Positions 1 through 5,832 of a stretch of 11,303 bases of DNA are shown here, piece by piece (the stretch's first letter is position 1; each line of letters opens with the position of its first letter). Where the stretch lies: the NCBI GenBank assembly GCA_030670425.1, contig DAOVBS010000010.1:1-11303 (forward strand), given 5' to 3'. A program made the position numbers and the translations under genes. The stretch is from Chloroflexota bacterium (GTDB lineage Bacteria > Chloroflexota > Dehalococcoidia > GIF9 > AB-539-J10). The notes beneath the pieces were generated by a model. It was not told where the DNA came from. It did not search any database and worked only from the letters and a program-made list of their open reading frames with translations.

Positions 1-700
1 GCGGCGAGTTTTCCTCATCGAAGGGACAATGAACAACTCCAGTCCGCAGGAGTTAGTTCAGGTTGTCGCCGGGCATCCGCCGGAGACTCATCTCAAGGGA
101 TTGGAGATATTGCAGCAGCAACATGTAATCAATGTAAAGGGACAGTCTGACGTAGTGGTGTATGGGCTGGGCAACAATAGAGACCCGTATTCCAAGCTGT
201 CAATCATAAATCCCATCCAGGTAAGGAATCTGGCAATGTCATACAGCTACGGCCTTTTCCAGAACATTCCTTTGGTGAGGCAAGGAGGCATAGTCATAAT
301 GTGCCACCCCTGTCAGAGACAGTTCCATCCCGTCCACACGCCATCCTACGTCGAGATGTTTGACAGGCTTATTCCCTACACCAAAGACCCATTTGAGCTC
401 TGGGAGCTTCATGCAGAGGAGTATGCCCACCGGCCTGAGTTCATCCATAAATACAGATACGGCTACGCCTTCCATGGGGCTCACCCCTTGATTCTGTGGG
501 GACAGGGCATCTACGGCCTGAAACATGTGAGCAAAGTGTTCCTAGCAGGCGCGACTGACTTCGAAACGGCGGAAAGACTGGGTTTCGAGCCGTTTGCTTC
601 GCTAGAGGAGGCGATCGCAGAGGCGGAGAACCTGCTGGGGAGCGGCTGCAGCATCACCTACCTCGATATGCCAGACAGCTTCATCTGCAATGTCGAATAG
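1..700 (+). CDS. LarA-like (DUF2088) protein, C-terminal part, 5' truncated by window edge
   Basis: The reading frame is open to the first base of the window. Nine codons (RRVFLIEGT) precede the first ATG at 29, so the gene very probably starts upstream and the ATG is internal. The visible part, about 233 residues, resembles the C-terminal domain of the nickel-pincer lactate racemase family. It has a Rossmann-like segment GGIVIMCHPCQ (about residues 86-96 from ATG 29) and a final strand ITYLDMPDSFICNV. LarA itself interconverts D- and L-lactate using a pincer nickel nucleotide, but many homologues act on other 2-hydroxyacids. The N-terminal cofactor-binding half, with the lysine and histidines that hold the cofactor, is outside the window, so the substrate cannot be assigned. 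It ends in TAG with no clear terminator. The 89 bases up to the convergent tRNA-Lys hold nothing I recognise. Confidence 0.6.
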   Translation, partial: RRVFLIEGTMNNSSPQELVQVVAGHPPETHLKGLEILQQQHVINVKGQSDVVVYGLGNNRDPYSKLSIINPIQVRNLAMSYSYGLFQNIPLVRQGGIVIMCHPCQRQFHPVHTPSYVEMFDRLIPYTKDPFELWELHAEEYAHRPEFIHKYRYGYAFHGAHPLILWGQGIYGLKHVSKVFLAGATDFETAERLGFEPFASLEEAIAEAENLLGSGCSITYLDMPDSFICNVE

Positions 701-789
701 GTGGCCTAGGTATATCGCCTGCTGGGTACGGGCGCTATTGCTTCACTGGATATAGGATGCGACCTACTGATTACTAGGCGCTATTTCAG

Positions 790-862
790 TGAGCCGCCTG
801 GGACTCGAACCCAGAACCGGCTGATTAAGAGTCAGCTGCTCTTCCAATTGAGCTAGCGGCCC
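790..862 (-). tRNA. tRNA-Lys (anticodon CTT)
   Basis: Read on the minus strand, this 73-nt cloverleaf has acceptor GGGCCGC paired with GCGGCTC, with one G-U pair. The D arm carries TAGCTCAATTGG. The anticodon stem is GCTGA/TCAGC around the loop CTCTTAA, giving CTT (827-829) for AAG lysine codons. The T arm is CTGGG-TTCGAGT-CCCAG. The discriminator is A and no CCA is encoded. It is convergent with the LarA-like gene and has its own promoter just upstream. Confidence 0.97.
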
Positions 863-874
863 AGAGATGGGCAG

Positions 875-904
875 ATTGTACCACTGAGGAGGGATGTACC
901 ACAA
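875..904 (-). promoter_or_regulatory. Sigma-70-type promoter for tRNA-Lys
   Basis: On the minus strand, TTGTGG (899-904) is followed after an 18-bp spacer by TACAAT (875-880). A start about 7 nt downstream would lie a few bases before the mature tRNA 5' end at 862. Spacing and placement fit a housekeeping promoter with a very short leader. Confidence 0.6.
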
Positions 905-921
905 GGACATGGGTGAGGAAA

Positions 922-954
922 AGCCTCCTCCTGCCTCTGGGGCAGGAGGAGGCT
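922..954 (-). terminator. Perfect 14-bp GC-rich hairpin, terminator-like on the minus strand
   Basis: The arms 922-935 and 941-954 are perfectly complementary over 14 bp around a 5-nt loop (936-940). Read on the minus strand, the 3' arm ends in a run of four T (919-922), the form of an intrinsic terminator. On the plus strand no T-run follows. No minus-strand gene lies upstream for it to terminate, so it may block antisense transcription from lepB or insulate tRNA-Lys. An exact 16S-complementary sequence, AAGGAGGTGA (959-968), lies 4 bases past the right arm, with no start codon at the usual distance. Confidence 0.45.
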
Positions 955-1044
955 AACCAAGGAGGTGAAAGAAAAGAGCGGGTTGGTATCGGAATATGAA
1001 ACCTCCCCACACTTCATATAACGGGCGGAGTGGCTTTTGGTTTA

Positions 1045-1053
1045 TGGTAGAAT
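1045..1053 (+). promoter_or_regulatory. Extended -10 promoter for lepB-pyrE
   Basis: TGG followed directly by TAGAAT (1048-1053) forms an extended -10 element. No good -35 is visible. The predicted start near 1060 is only about 5 nt before the lepB ATG at 1065, and no Shine-Dalgarno sequence precedes that ATG, so the transcript would be leaderless or nearly so. Confidence 0.5.
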
Positions 1054-1064
1054 AGGCCCGACGA

Positions 1065-1595
1065 ATGAGAGTCCTCCGCGAAGCCGGCATAACAGTCCTC
1101 ATAGCTATTGCTATCTTTGTACCCCTCAGATGTACTGTGCAAGCCTATGAGGTGCAATACTCGTGTATGCTGCCAAACATCGAAGAAGGCGATTGGATTA
1201 TGGTAGTCAAAGCAAGCTACTTGCTCTCGACCCCTGAAAGGGGAGATGTTATCGTGTTTGATCCGGGTGACAACGTTGGTTCGAGGCACCCGTTCATCAA
1301 GCGAATCATCGGCCTGCCCGGTGAGACAGTAGAGATGAGAGATGGCCGGGTTTTCATTGATGCTGCCCCCATAATTGAACCGTATGTCCTCCCAGAGCCG
1401 GCACGACGCAATAAGGACTTTGGGCCACAGAAGCTAGGTGCCAATGAGTACTTTGTCCTTGGGGACAACCGCAACAATGCCAATGATTCACGCTCCTGGG
1501 GCCCTGCCGTTCGGGAGAACATCATTGGCAAAGCCCGTTTCATCTATTTACCGCTCGACAGGGCAGGGATCATAGGGCACTACGACTACCCATAG
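1065..1595 (+). CDS. lepB: Signal peptidase I (S26 family) with Cys at the nucleophile position
   Basis: A 176-residue type I signal peptidase, which removes signal peptides from exported proteins at the outer face of the cytoplasmic membrane. One N-terminal membrane segment (about residues 8-21) is followed by the conserved boxes. Box B is YSCMLP (32-37), box C/D is RGDVIVF (59-65) with FIKRIIGLPGE containing the general-base Lys79, and box E is GDNR (133-136) with DSR (141-143). The family box B is S-M-x-P with the serine as nucleophile; here the residue just before Met is Cys34 (TGT, 1164-1166), with a serine one position earlier. All other boxes are intact, so the protein looks functional as a possible Cys/Lys enzyme. 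The ATG at 1065 lacks a ribosome binding site but sits just after a -10 element. pyrE follows 53 bp later and may be co-transcribed. Confidence 0.9.
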   Translation: MRVLREAGITVLIAIAIFVPLRCTVQAYEVQYSCMLPNIEEGDWIMVVKASYLLSTPERGDVIVFDPGDNVGSRHPFIKRIIGLPGETVEMRDGRVFIDAAPIIEPYVLPEPARRNKDFGPQKLGANEYFVLGDNRNNANDSRSWGPAVRENIIGKARFIYLPLDRAGIIGHYDYP

Positions 1596-1648
1596 TCGGT
1601 AATGGCGGCTGGTTACGTGACCGCAGTCTCGCACTTTGGAGGTACAGC

Positions 1649-2215
1649 GTGAACGATGAGGTGGTGCGTATCTTCAAGGAGGCAGGCGTCCTGAGGGAAG
1701 GTCATTTCCTGCTTTCTTCCGGACTACACTCGCCTGTGTACTGGGAGAAATTTCGCCTCCTGCAATATCCGCATTACACCGGCACACTGTGTGGCCTTAT
1801 CGCTGACCATTTCAGAGACCAGAGAATCGACTTGGTTGCCGGACCGACGACCGGCGGCATTATACTGGCCTTCGAAACCGCTCGTCAGATGGGAGTGAGA
1901 AGCGTCTTCGCCGAGAAGCAAGGAGAGACGAGGATTTTCCGCCGCGACTTCGAGATCGCTCCTGGTGAGAGAGTCCTCCTTGTTGACGATATACTCACCA
2001 CAGGGGGCTCCATCCGAGACACCATGAACGCTGTTGATACACTTGGGGGTGTTATTGTGGGTATAGGGGTACTCGTTGACCGCAGCCAAGAACAAGTGGA
2101 TCTTGGGATAGCTCTGTTTAGCTGCCTCCGCGCTCCTGCCATTGTCTACACGCCAGAAGAATGTCCTCTGTGCGCTGCTCGTGTGCCTTTGACCAGGCCT
2201 GGTGGCATCAACTAG
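1649..2215 (+). CDS. pyrE: Orotate phosphoribosyltransferase
   Basis: A 188-residue enzyme that joins orotate to PRPP to give orotidine 5'-monophosphate, the fifth step of UMP synthesis, in the cytoplasm. The PRPP-binding signature LLVDDILTTGGS is at about residues 110-121. An upstream FAEKQ segment supplies a phosphate-binding lysine, and GHFLLSSGLHS near residue 18 is the typical N-terminal strand-loop. The C-terminus carries CPLC followed by PLTRPGG, a short tail that I associate with one bacterial and archaeal subgroup. The start is GTG at 1649, supported by GGAGG at 1638-1642 with 6-nt spacing. It follows lepB by 53 bp on the same strand with no terminator between. Confidence 0.96.
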   Translation: MNDEVVRIFKEAGVLREGHFLLSSGLHSPVYWEKFRLLQYPHYTGTLCGLIADHFRDQRIDLVAGPTTGGIILAFETARQMGVRSVFAEKQGETRIFRRDFEIAPGERVLLVDDILTTGGSIRDTMNAVDTLGGVIVGIGVLVDRSQEQVDLGIALFSCLRAPAIVYTPEECPLCAARVPLTRPGGIN

Positions 2216-2297
2216 CCCCAAAGAGCCTGAAGCTGCAACTATTCTGAGTGGTGGCTTGAGGGCCTCAGCCAGCGCGGGGATACATATGCTAACAGCC

Positions 2298-2326
2298 TTT
2301 TCATCTGATGAAACATGTGCTATAAA
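2298..2326 (+). promoter_or_regulatory. Candidate promoter with operator-like inverted repeat
   Basis: TTTTCA (2298-2303), a 17-bp spacer and TATAAA (2321-2326) form a plausible but weak promoter for the GIY-YIG-like gene. The perfect inverted repeat TTTCATC-t-GATGAAA (2299-2313) covers the -35 and the first half of the spacer, where a repressor could bind. Both assignments rest on pattern only. Confidence 0.3.
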
Positions 2327-2393
2327 GACATCAGCATTACTGTGCTGGCCAACTCACTGCGCAGCACAGGAACAAGCTGGGGGTAACGTCTCG

Positions 2394-2672
2394 ATGGCAG
2401 CGGAAAGGCCTTGGCTGAGATTCACTGAGGAGAACGTTGATAGGGTACCTGACGCGCAGGGCGTGTATGAAATTGCGTACGTTACGACTGAGGGGAAGAA
2501 GCTCTGGCGTCTTGGCAAGACTCCCAATCTGCACAAGAGACTGTCGACACGCCTCTATAGTCCAGAGCCACCTGAGAACTCATACTTCAGATACTATGAA
2601 GCGGGTTTATCGGAAGACGTTGATATGTTGGAGGCTGAACTCTTCGATAGCTATAAGAGGCCATCCCAGTAG
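2394..2672 (+). CDS. GIY-YIG-like small nuclease-fold protein, apparently frameshifted near its C-terminus
   Basis: From ATG 2394 the frame gives 92 residues. They resemble a compact GIY-YIG fold: GVYEIAY (first strand, about residues 22-28), then LWRLGKTPNLHKRL (the second motif strand with the conserved arginine), and a late helix LEAELFDSY with a candidate catalytic Glu. The frame then stops at TAG 2670. The overlapping +1 frame continues smoothly as GHPSRYEIPRVRGYDAIYWD to a TAA at 2752-2754 that overlaps the next ATG by one base. The intact gene therefore probably spans 2394-2754, with one surplus base near 2655-2660. The frame extends upstream of 2394 without a start, but low-complexity residues and GGGGGT before ATG 2394 favour that start. 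Role unknown; GIY-YIG proteins include repair and mobile-element nucleases. Confidence 0.5.
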   Translation: MAAERPWLRFTEENVDRVPDAQGVYEIAYVTTEGKKLWRLGKTPNLHKRLSTRLYSPEPPENSYFRYYEAGLSEDVDMLEAELFDSYKRPSQ

Positions 2673-2753
2673 GTATGAGATTCCGAGGGTGCGAGGCTAT
2701 GATGCCATTTACTGGGACCAGGCCTCTCAGTCCTCAGGGAGGGTAGGAACATA

Positions 2754-2990
2754 ATGAGGATCTATGCAATGACCGACAAAGGGCAAATCGCATTCGGTGT
2801 GATAAGGCAGGAGCCGACGAAGGTCGTGACCAACGAGCCAGGATATCGTGTCCTCAATTACCTGTACGAGGTACAGACAGGCAGTATGGAGGACATAGCT
2901 CTGGACACGGGGCTGCCCCGAAAAGAACTGGCCTTGAGATTGCGAAGTTACCTGAAGCAGGGTCTGGTCAAGCTCTTGATAGATCTATGA
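2754..2990 (+). CDS. Small winged-helix-like protein of unknown function
   Basis: A 78-residue protein whose middle and end read as a winged helix-turn-helix: YRVLNYLYEVQTGSMEDIALDTG, then KELALRLRSYLKQGLVKLL, the pattern of DNA-binding helices followed by a strand. No specific family is recognised. Its ATG overlaps the last base of the TAA that closes the +1 frame of the upstream gene (TAATG), and GGGAGGG lies about 10 nt before it, so the two are probably translationally coupled. It ends in TGA at 2988-2990. Confidence 0.6.
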   Translation: MRIYAMTDKGQIAFGVIRQEPTKVVTNEPGYRVLNYLYEVQTGSMEDIALDTGLPRKELALRLRSYLKQGLVKLLIDL

Positions 2991-3046
2991 GTTTGCAGAG
3001 AGGGTGAGCCATCAGAGTTGTATGCCGAGCGGTCAAGCTTCTAGGA

Positions 3047-3075
3047 TTGACCAGCGCCCATTGCTATGATAGATT
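3047..3075 (+). promoter_or_regulatory. Promoter for tRNA-Phe
   Basis: TTGACC (3047-3052), a 17-bp spacer and TAGATT (3070-3075). A start about 7 nt further on falls at the mature tRNA 5' end (3084). A TATGAT at 3065 is closer to consensus but would leave only a 12-bp spacer. Confidence 0.6.
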
Positions 3076-3083
3076 TCACCCGT

Positions 3084-3156
<73 letters not shown>

Positions 3157-3211
3157 CTCGTCCTTAGTGAATGAGTGGGTAAATGGCTTGCCGAAGTTGG
3201 CAATGGCCGGC

Positions 3212-4855
3212 TTACCGGTAGGACCATCTCTTCCACATCCTGAAGCAAGTGTAGCCGAGAGGCAAGACGATAATGCTAGCGATCAGCACCTGGGCCCAAG
3301 CAGGCAGCTTGGAAAAAGACAGGCCGACATGGAATGACTCTACCGTGCTGGTGGTCTCGTTGCCAGCACCGTCTACTGCCTTCACTCTCCAGTAGTAGGG
3401 CGCTTCCTTTCTGGTGGACTCGAGCTTCTCTTCTTCGGTGAGAAGATACTCTGATGCTGAAAGGCCGACCTTCTCCAGGACGATGGAGCTGTGCGAGAAC
3501 TGACCATAGCTGGCGACCTGGAGTGTATAGGTCACGCCGCTCGGGTCGGTGACAGCTTCCCAATCAAAGTAGGCTCTGGAGCTGGCTCTGGCCTCCGTTT
3601 CAGGTGTCAGCAATGATGGGATGGGTGGAGGTGTTGACTCCACAGCAAATGTCGCTGTGGCTGTATTCGTGTCATCGGTAGCGGTGATAGGGTGTTCACC
3701 GTGCCTGCCCGGAGGAATAACACAGGTAACGGAGAATTCGCCGTTGGCGTTACTAGTCGTGGTTGTGACTGTCATCCGCTCTAGGGTGTAGGTCACGGTG
3801 ATACCAGCATCGGCTTGAAACCCACTGCCGGTTACGGTTACTTCGCTGCCTACGTTCCCGGCTGCCCGGCTGAGCTTGATACTACAAGCTATCAGGAAGG
3901 CCGCTGTGTCTTTGTTCTTGTCCCCGTCCCTTGCCTGTACCTCGTACGTGCCAGCACTCCTCATTGGCACATGAAAGCCGACTTCAAAGCTGCCGTACTT
4001 GTCAGCTTCAGTTGCTGCTGCCTCATCCCTATCGAAAGTGATGGCGATGTCACTTCTTGAGCCAAACCCTGTACCTGCGACGGTCATGACATCGACGCAT
4101 GTCCCGTTCATTGCTGCAATAGCTATCTTCGGTGTCACAGTGAAGCGCAGGTCGGCTTCGTTCCCCGATTGGTCAGTCGCGGCTATGGTGTGTTTGCCAG
4201 CAGGACTCTCAGGAATGAGGATGGTGCACCTGAACTCACCATCCCGGTCGGTCTTCTCAGGACCCCTCAGCACTGCAATATCGCAGCCATCGTACTCAAT
4301 AGTGATCTCGTCGGTATGGGCGAAGTCGGCACCGGTGATATCAACATTGGTACCGACAGGACCGTCAATGAGGTCAAGCTCAATCTCGCAAGCGATCACG
4401 GTGCACTCGGCGACACCTTCGATGCGGCTTTCACCAGCCCTGGTGACGTACACATAGTGTGTGCCGCGGTGCACATTTTCCTCTTCTCGGCCATCGGCAA
4501 GCTCATCGGGTATGAGGAACCGGGTGCTGAACTCACCGTGCTCGTCCACCAGCAGCCCCGATTTGACGCGTTCGTAGATGGTGATCTCAGAGTCAATCTC
4601 ATCATCAAGCTCTGCTTCCTGCCTGGAGAAGTAAATGTCGACCATAGAGTAGTCTTCTGACCCAGGAGCGAAATCGCTTGGAGGAAAACCAGTGCCATCG
4701 ACGTAAAGCCAGGAATCGATCTCGCCTTCCATGGGATAGAGTTCTGTCTCTTTTGCTGCCAGAGCTACTGGGGCAGCGGCTGCAGCCGCCAATACGGACA
4801 GGACAAGAGCGACCGACAAGACGCGGAGGGCTCTACTGCTCACCGACTTCGTCAA
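3212..4855 (-). CDS. Secreted, membrane-anchored surface protein with Ig-like (IPT/TIG-type) repeats
   Basis: About 547 residues from the chosen TTG. An N-terminal signal peptide runs basic-hydrophobic-AxA (residues 1 to about 34). Four repeats of roughly 90 residues are each marked near the start by a G-x-G-F-like turn (DGTGF, TGADF, AGTGF, TGSGF) and later by a G-E-F strand and a G-x-H/Y strand, as in IPT/TIG or bacterial Ig-like domains. A fibronectin-III-like module follows, with YYWRVKAVDGAGN, then a C-terminal membrane helix (about residues 520-540) and a basic tail (RMWKRWSYR), so most of the protein would be outside the cell. Specific function unknown; scaffold or adhesion roles are only inferred. 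The frame extends to ATG 4957, but that start lacks a ribosome binding site and a TATAAT lies inside it; TTG 4855 or GTG 4843 is likelier. Confidence 0.7.
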   Translation of the reverse strand: MTKSVSSRALRVLSVALVLSVLAAAAAAPVALAAKETELYPMEGEIDSWLYVDGTGFPPSDFAPGSEDYSMVDIYFSRQEAELDDEIDSEITIYERVKSGLLVDEHGEFSTRFLIPDELADGREEENVHRGTHYVYVTRAGESRIEGVAECTVIACEIELDLIDGPVGTNVDITGADFAHTDEITIEYDGCDIAVLRGPEKTDRDGEFRCTILIPESPAGKHTIAATDQSGNEADLRFTVTPKIAIAAMNGTCVDVMTVAGTGFGSRSDIAITFDRDEAAATEADKYGSFEVGFHVPMRSAGTYEVQARDGDKNKDTAAFLIACSIKLSRAAGNVGSEVTVTGSGFQADAGITVTYTLERMTVTTTTSNANGEFSVTCVIPPGRHGEHPITATDDTNTATATFAVESTPPPIPSLLTPETEARASSRAYFDWEAVTDPSGVTYTLQVASYGQFSHSSIVLEKVGLSASEYLLTEEEKLESTRKEAPYYWRVKAVDGAGNETTSTVESFHVGLSFSKLPAWAQVLIASIIVLPLGYTCFRMWKRWSYR

Positions 4856-4862
4856 CGGCGCT

Positions 4863-4868
4863 ATTATA
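4863..4868 (-). promoter_or_regulatory. -10 element for the surface-protein gene
   Basis: A perfect TATAAT on the minus strand ends 7 nt before TTG 4855. This is the spacing expected for a leaderless transcript and no Shine-Dalgarno sequence is seen. No clear -35 lies 16-18 bp upstream, so the assignment is tentative. Confidence 0.4.
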
Positions 4869-5015
4869 GCCTTTTCTCCCCCTATGATACGAGTATCCTG
4901 CCAGAGCCTATAGCAGAAGACCGGGATCCGGCAAACCCAGCGTGGCAAATAGCGCATATGGGGCAGAGAAGTCGAGAATTCCCATACTTAGGAAAGGGCA
5001 GTTCGCCAGCAGCAA

Positions 5016-5044
5016 TTGCGTGATTCGAATGGCGGTGATACAAT
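5016..5044 (+). promoter_or_regulatory. Promoter for the tRNA-Leu/Gln/Asn group
   Basis: TTGCGT (5016-5021), a 17-bp spacer ending in the extended element TGA, and TACAAT (5039-5044). The start would be near 5051, leaving a leader of about 115 nt before tRNA-Leu. That leader begins with an inverted repeat, TTCGTGA (5050-5056) with TCACGAA (5072-5078). Confidence 0.5.
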
Positions 5045-5165
5045 TTTGATTCGTGACAACGAGTTGCGTGATCACGAAATTTCGGGAAATTACTCAGCAA
5101 TTGAATAGGGTTGTGTCCACTGCCAGTCGAACGTGCCGGCAGTCCCAGAGTAGTTCGCAGACCTC

Positions 5166-5253
5166 GCCGAAGTGGCGGAATGGTAGACGCGGCAGTCTCA
5201 AAAACTGTTGGGAGGTAACTCCCGTGTCGGTTCGAGTCCGACCTTCGGCACCA
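5166..5253 (+). tRNA. tRNA-Leu (anticodon CAA)
   Basis: 88-nt class II tRNA with a long variable arm (GGGAGGTAACTCCC). Acceptor GCCGAAG pairs with CTTCGGC. Anticodon stem GCAGT/ACTGT, with one G-T pair, encloses CTCAAAA, giving CAA (5199-5201) for UUG codons. The T arm GTCGG-TTCGAGT-CCGAC is intact. CCA is encoded (5251-5253). Confidence 0.97.
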
Positions 5254-5260
5254 AGTTCAG

Positions 5261-5334
5261 TGCCGGGTTGTGTAGCGGTAGCACGGAGGACTTTGGATCC
5301 TCTAGCCCTGGTTCGAATCCAGGCCCGGCAGCCA
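5261..5334 (+). tRNA. tRNA-Gln (anticodon TTG)
   Basis: 74-nt cloverleaf. Acceptor TGCCGGG pairs with CCCGGCA, with discriminator G. Anticodon stem GAGGA/TCCTC encloses CTTTGGA, giving TTG (5293-5295). The T arm is CCTGG-TTCGAAT-CCAGG. CCA is encoded (5332-5334). It starts 7 bases after tRNA-Leu, so the two share a transcript. The 107 bases to tRNA-Asn hold only a faint tRNA-like stretch. Confidence 0.97.
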
Positions 5335-5441
5335 AGATTGATTCAGAAGGTAGCTCAACGGCCGTGGACTTACCCGGGCCTCCGACTCCACAGCAGCGGT
5401 ATACACCAGCTGCAGGCAGGAGGCTGTTTAGTCACAGATAT

Positions 5442-5516
5442 TCCCGAGTAGCTCAATGGTAGAGCAGGCGGCTGTTAACCGTCTGGTTGTAGGTTCGAGC
5501 CCTACCTCGGGAGCCA
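5442..5516 (+). tRNA. tRNA-Asn (anticodon GTT)
   Basis: 75-nt cloverleaf. Acceptor TCCCGAG pairs with CTCGGGA, with discriminator G. Anticodon stem GGCGG/CCGTC encloses CTGTTAA, giving GTT (5474-5476). The T arm is GTAGG-TTCGAGC-CCTAC. CCA is encoded (5514-5516). No separate promoter is evident, so it is probably read from the tRNA-Leu promoter. Confidence 0.97.
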
Positions 5517-5544
5517 CCAATCCCAGTTCCATCGGTACAGTGCC

Positions 5545-5592
5545 GAGCGAACCTGAGGCATGGGCTAGTTCAGATTGACATTGGGTTCGCTC
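5545..5592. repeat. 9-bp inverted repeat around the tRNA-Thr/tuf promoter
   Basis: GAGCGAACC (5545-5553) and GGTTCGCTC (5584-5592) are perfect inverted copies 30 bp apart. The right arm lies in the spacer between -35 and -10 of the tRNA-Thr promoter, and the -35 itself lies between the arms. It could be an operator, or a hairpin in RNA reading through from tRNA-Asn. No T-run follows, so it is not a typical terminator. Confidence 0.6.
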
Positions 5593-5603
5593 TAGTCTAT
5601 ACT
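5575..5603 (+). promoter_or_regulatory. Strong promoter for the tRNA-Thr/Tyr/Thr-tuf unit
   Basis: Perfect TTGACA (5575-5580), a 17-bp spacer and TATACT (5598-5603). The start would be near 5610, just before the tRNA-Thr 5' end at 5619. This is the best consensus match in the window and fits the high demand for EF-Tu. Confidence 0.8.
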
Positions 5604-5618
5604 ACAAACCCAAAAACT

Positions 5619-5691
5619 GCCCGAGTGGCGCAATGGCAGCGCAACCGATTTGTAATCGGTAGGTTAGCGGGTTCGAATCCCCTCTCGGGCT
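5619..5691 (+). tRNA. tRNA-Thr (anticodon TGT)
   Basis: 73-nt cloverleaf. Acceptor GCCCGAG pairs with CTCGGGC, with discriminator T. Anticodon stem ACCGA/TCGGT encloses TTTGTAA, giving TGT (5651-5653). The T loop is TTCGAAT. No CCA is encoded. It is the first gene after the strong promoter. Confidence 0.97.
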
Positions 5692-5730
5692 GGTTAGAAT
5701 TTTGCCAGGTTGTGTGGTAAACTGAGGCTG

Positions 5731-5817
5731 GGAGGGGTGCCGGAGTGGTTAATCGGAGCAGTCTGTAAAATTGCCGCCCGTTGGGCTTCGTAGGTTCGAA
5801 TCCTACCCCCTCCACCA
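5731..5817 (+). tRNA. tRNA-Tyr (anticodon GTA)
   Basis: 87-nt class II tRNA with a variable arm (GCCCGTTGGGC). Acceptor GGAGGGG pairs with CCCCTCC, with discriminator A. Anticodon stem GCAGT/ATTGC, with one G-T pair, encloses CTGTAAA, giving GTA (5765-5767). CCA is encoded (5815-5817). Confidence 0.97.
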
Positions 5818-5832
5818 CAGGTGGCAACACAG

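Noticed and set aside
1724..2221. Minus-strand open frame opposite pyrE (165 codons)
   Set aside because: Fully covered by pyrE, which has clear catalytic motifs; no start signal on the minus strand.
2202..2393. Upstream part of the frame that leads into the GIY-YIG-like gene
   Set aside because: It overlaps the end of pyrE, reads as low-complexity sequence, and a better start (ATG 2394) with a purine-rich site lies downstream.
3189..3208. Small hairpin TTGCC/GGCAA after tRNA-Phe as a terminator
   Set aside because: Short stem and no T-run on either strand.
3999..4660. Plus-strand open frames opposite the surface-protein gene
   Set aside because: The minus-strand protein has a signal peptide, repeats and an anchor; the plus-strand frames are shadows without domains.
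5053..5462. Plus-strand open frames across the tRNA-Leu and tRNA-Gln genes
   Set aside because: They read through structural RNA genes and show no protein family features.
5597..5830. Minus-strand open frame across tRNA-Thr and tRNA-Tyr
   Set aside because: Antisense of tRNA genes; the recurring GFEPT/GFEPA-like residues come from the reverse complement of the T-arm consensus.
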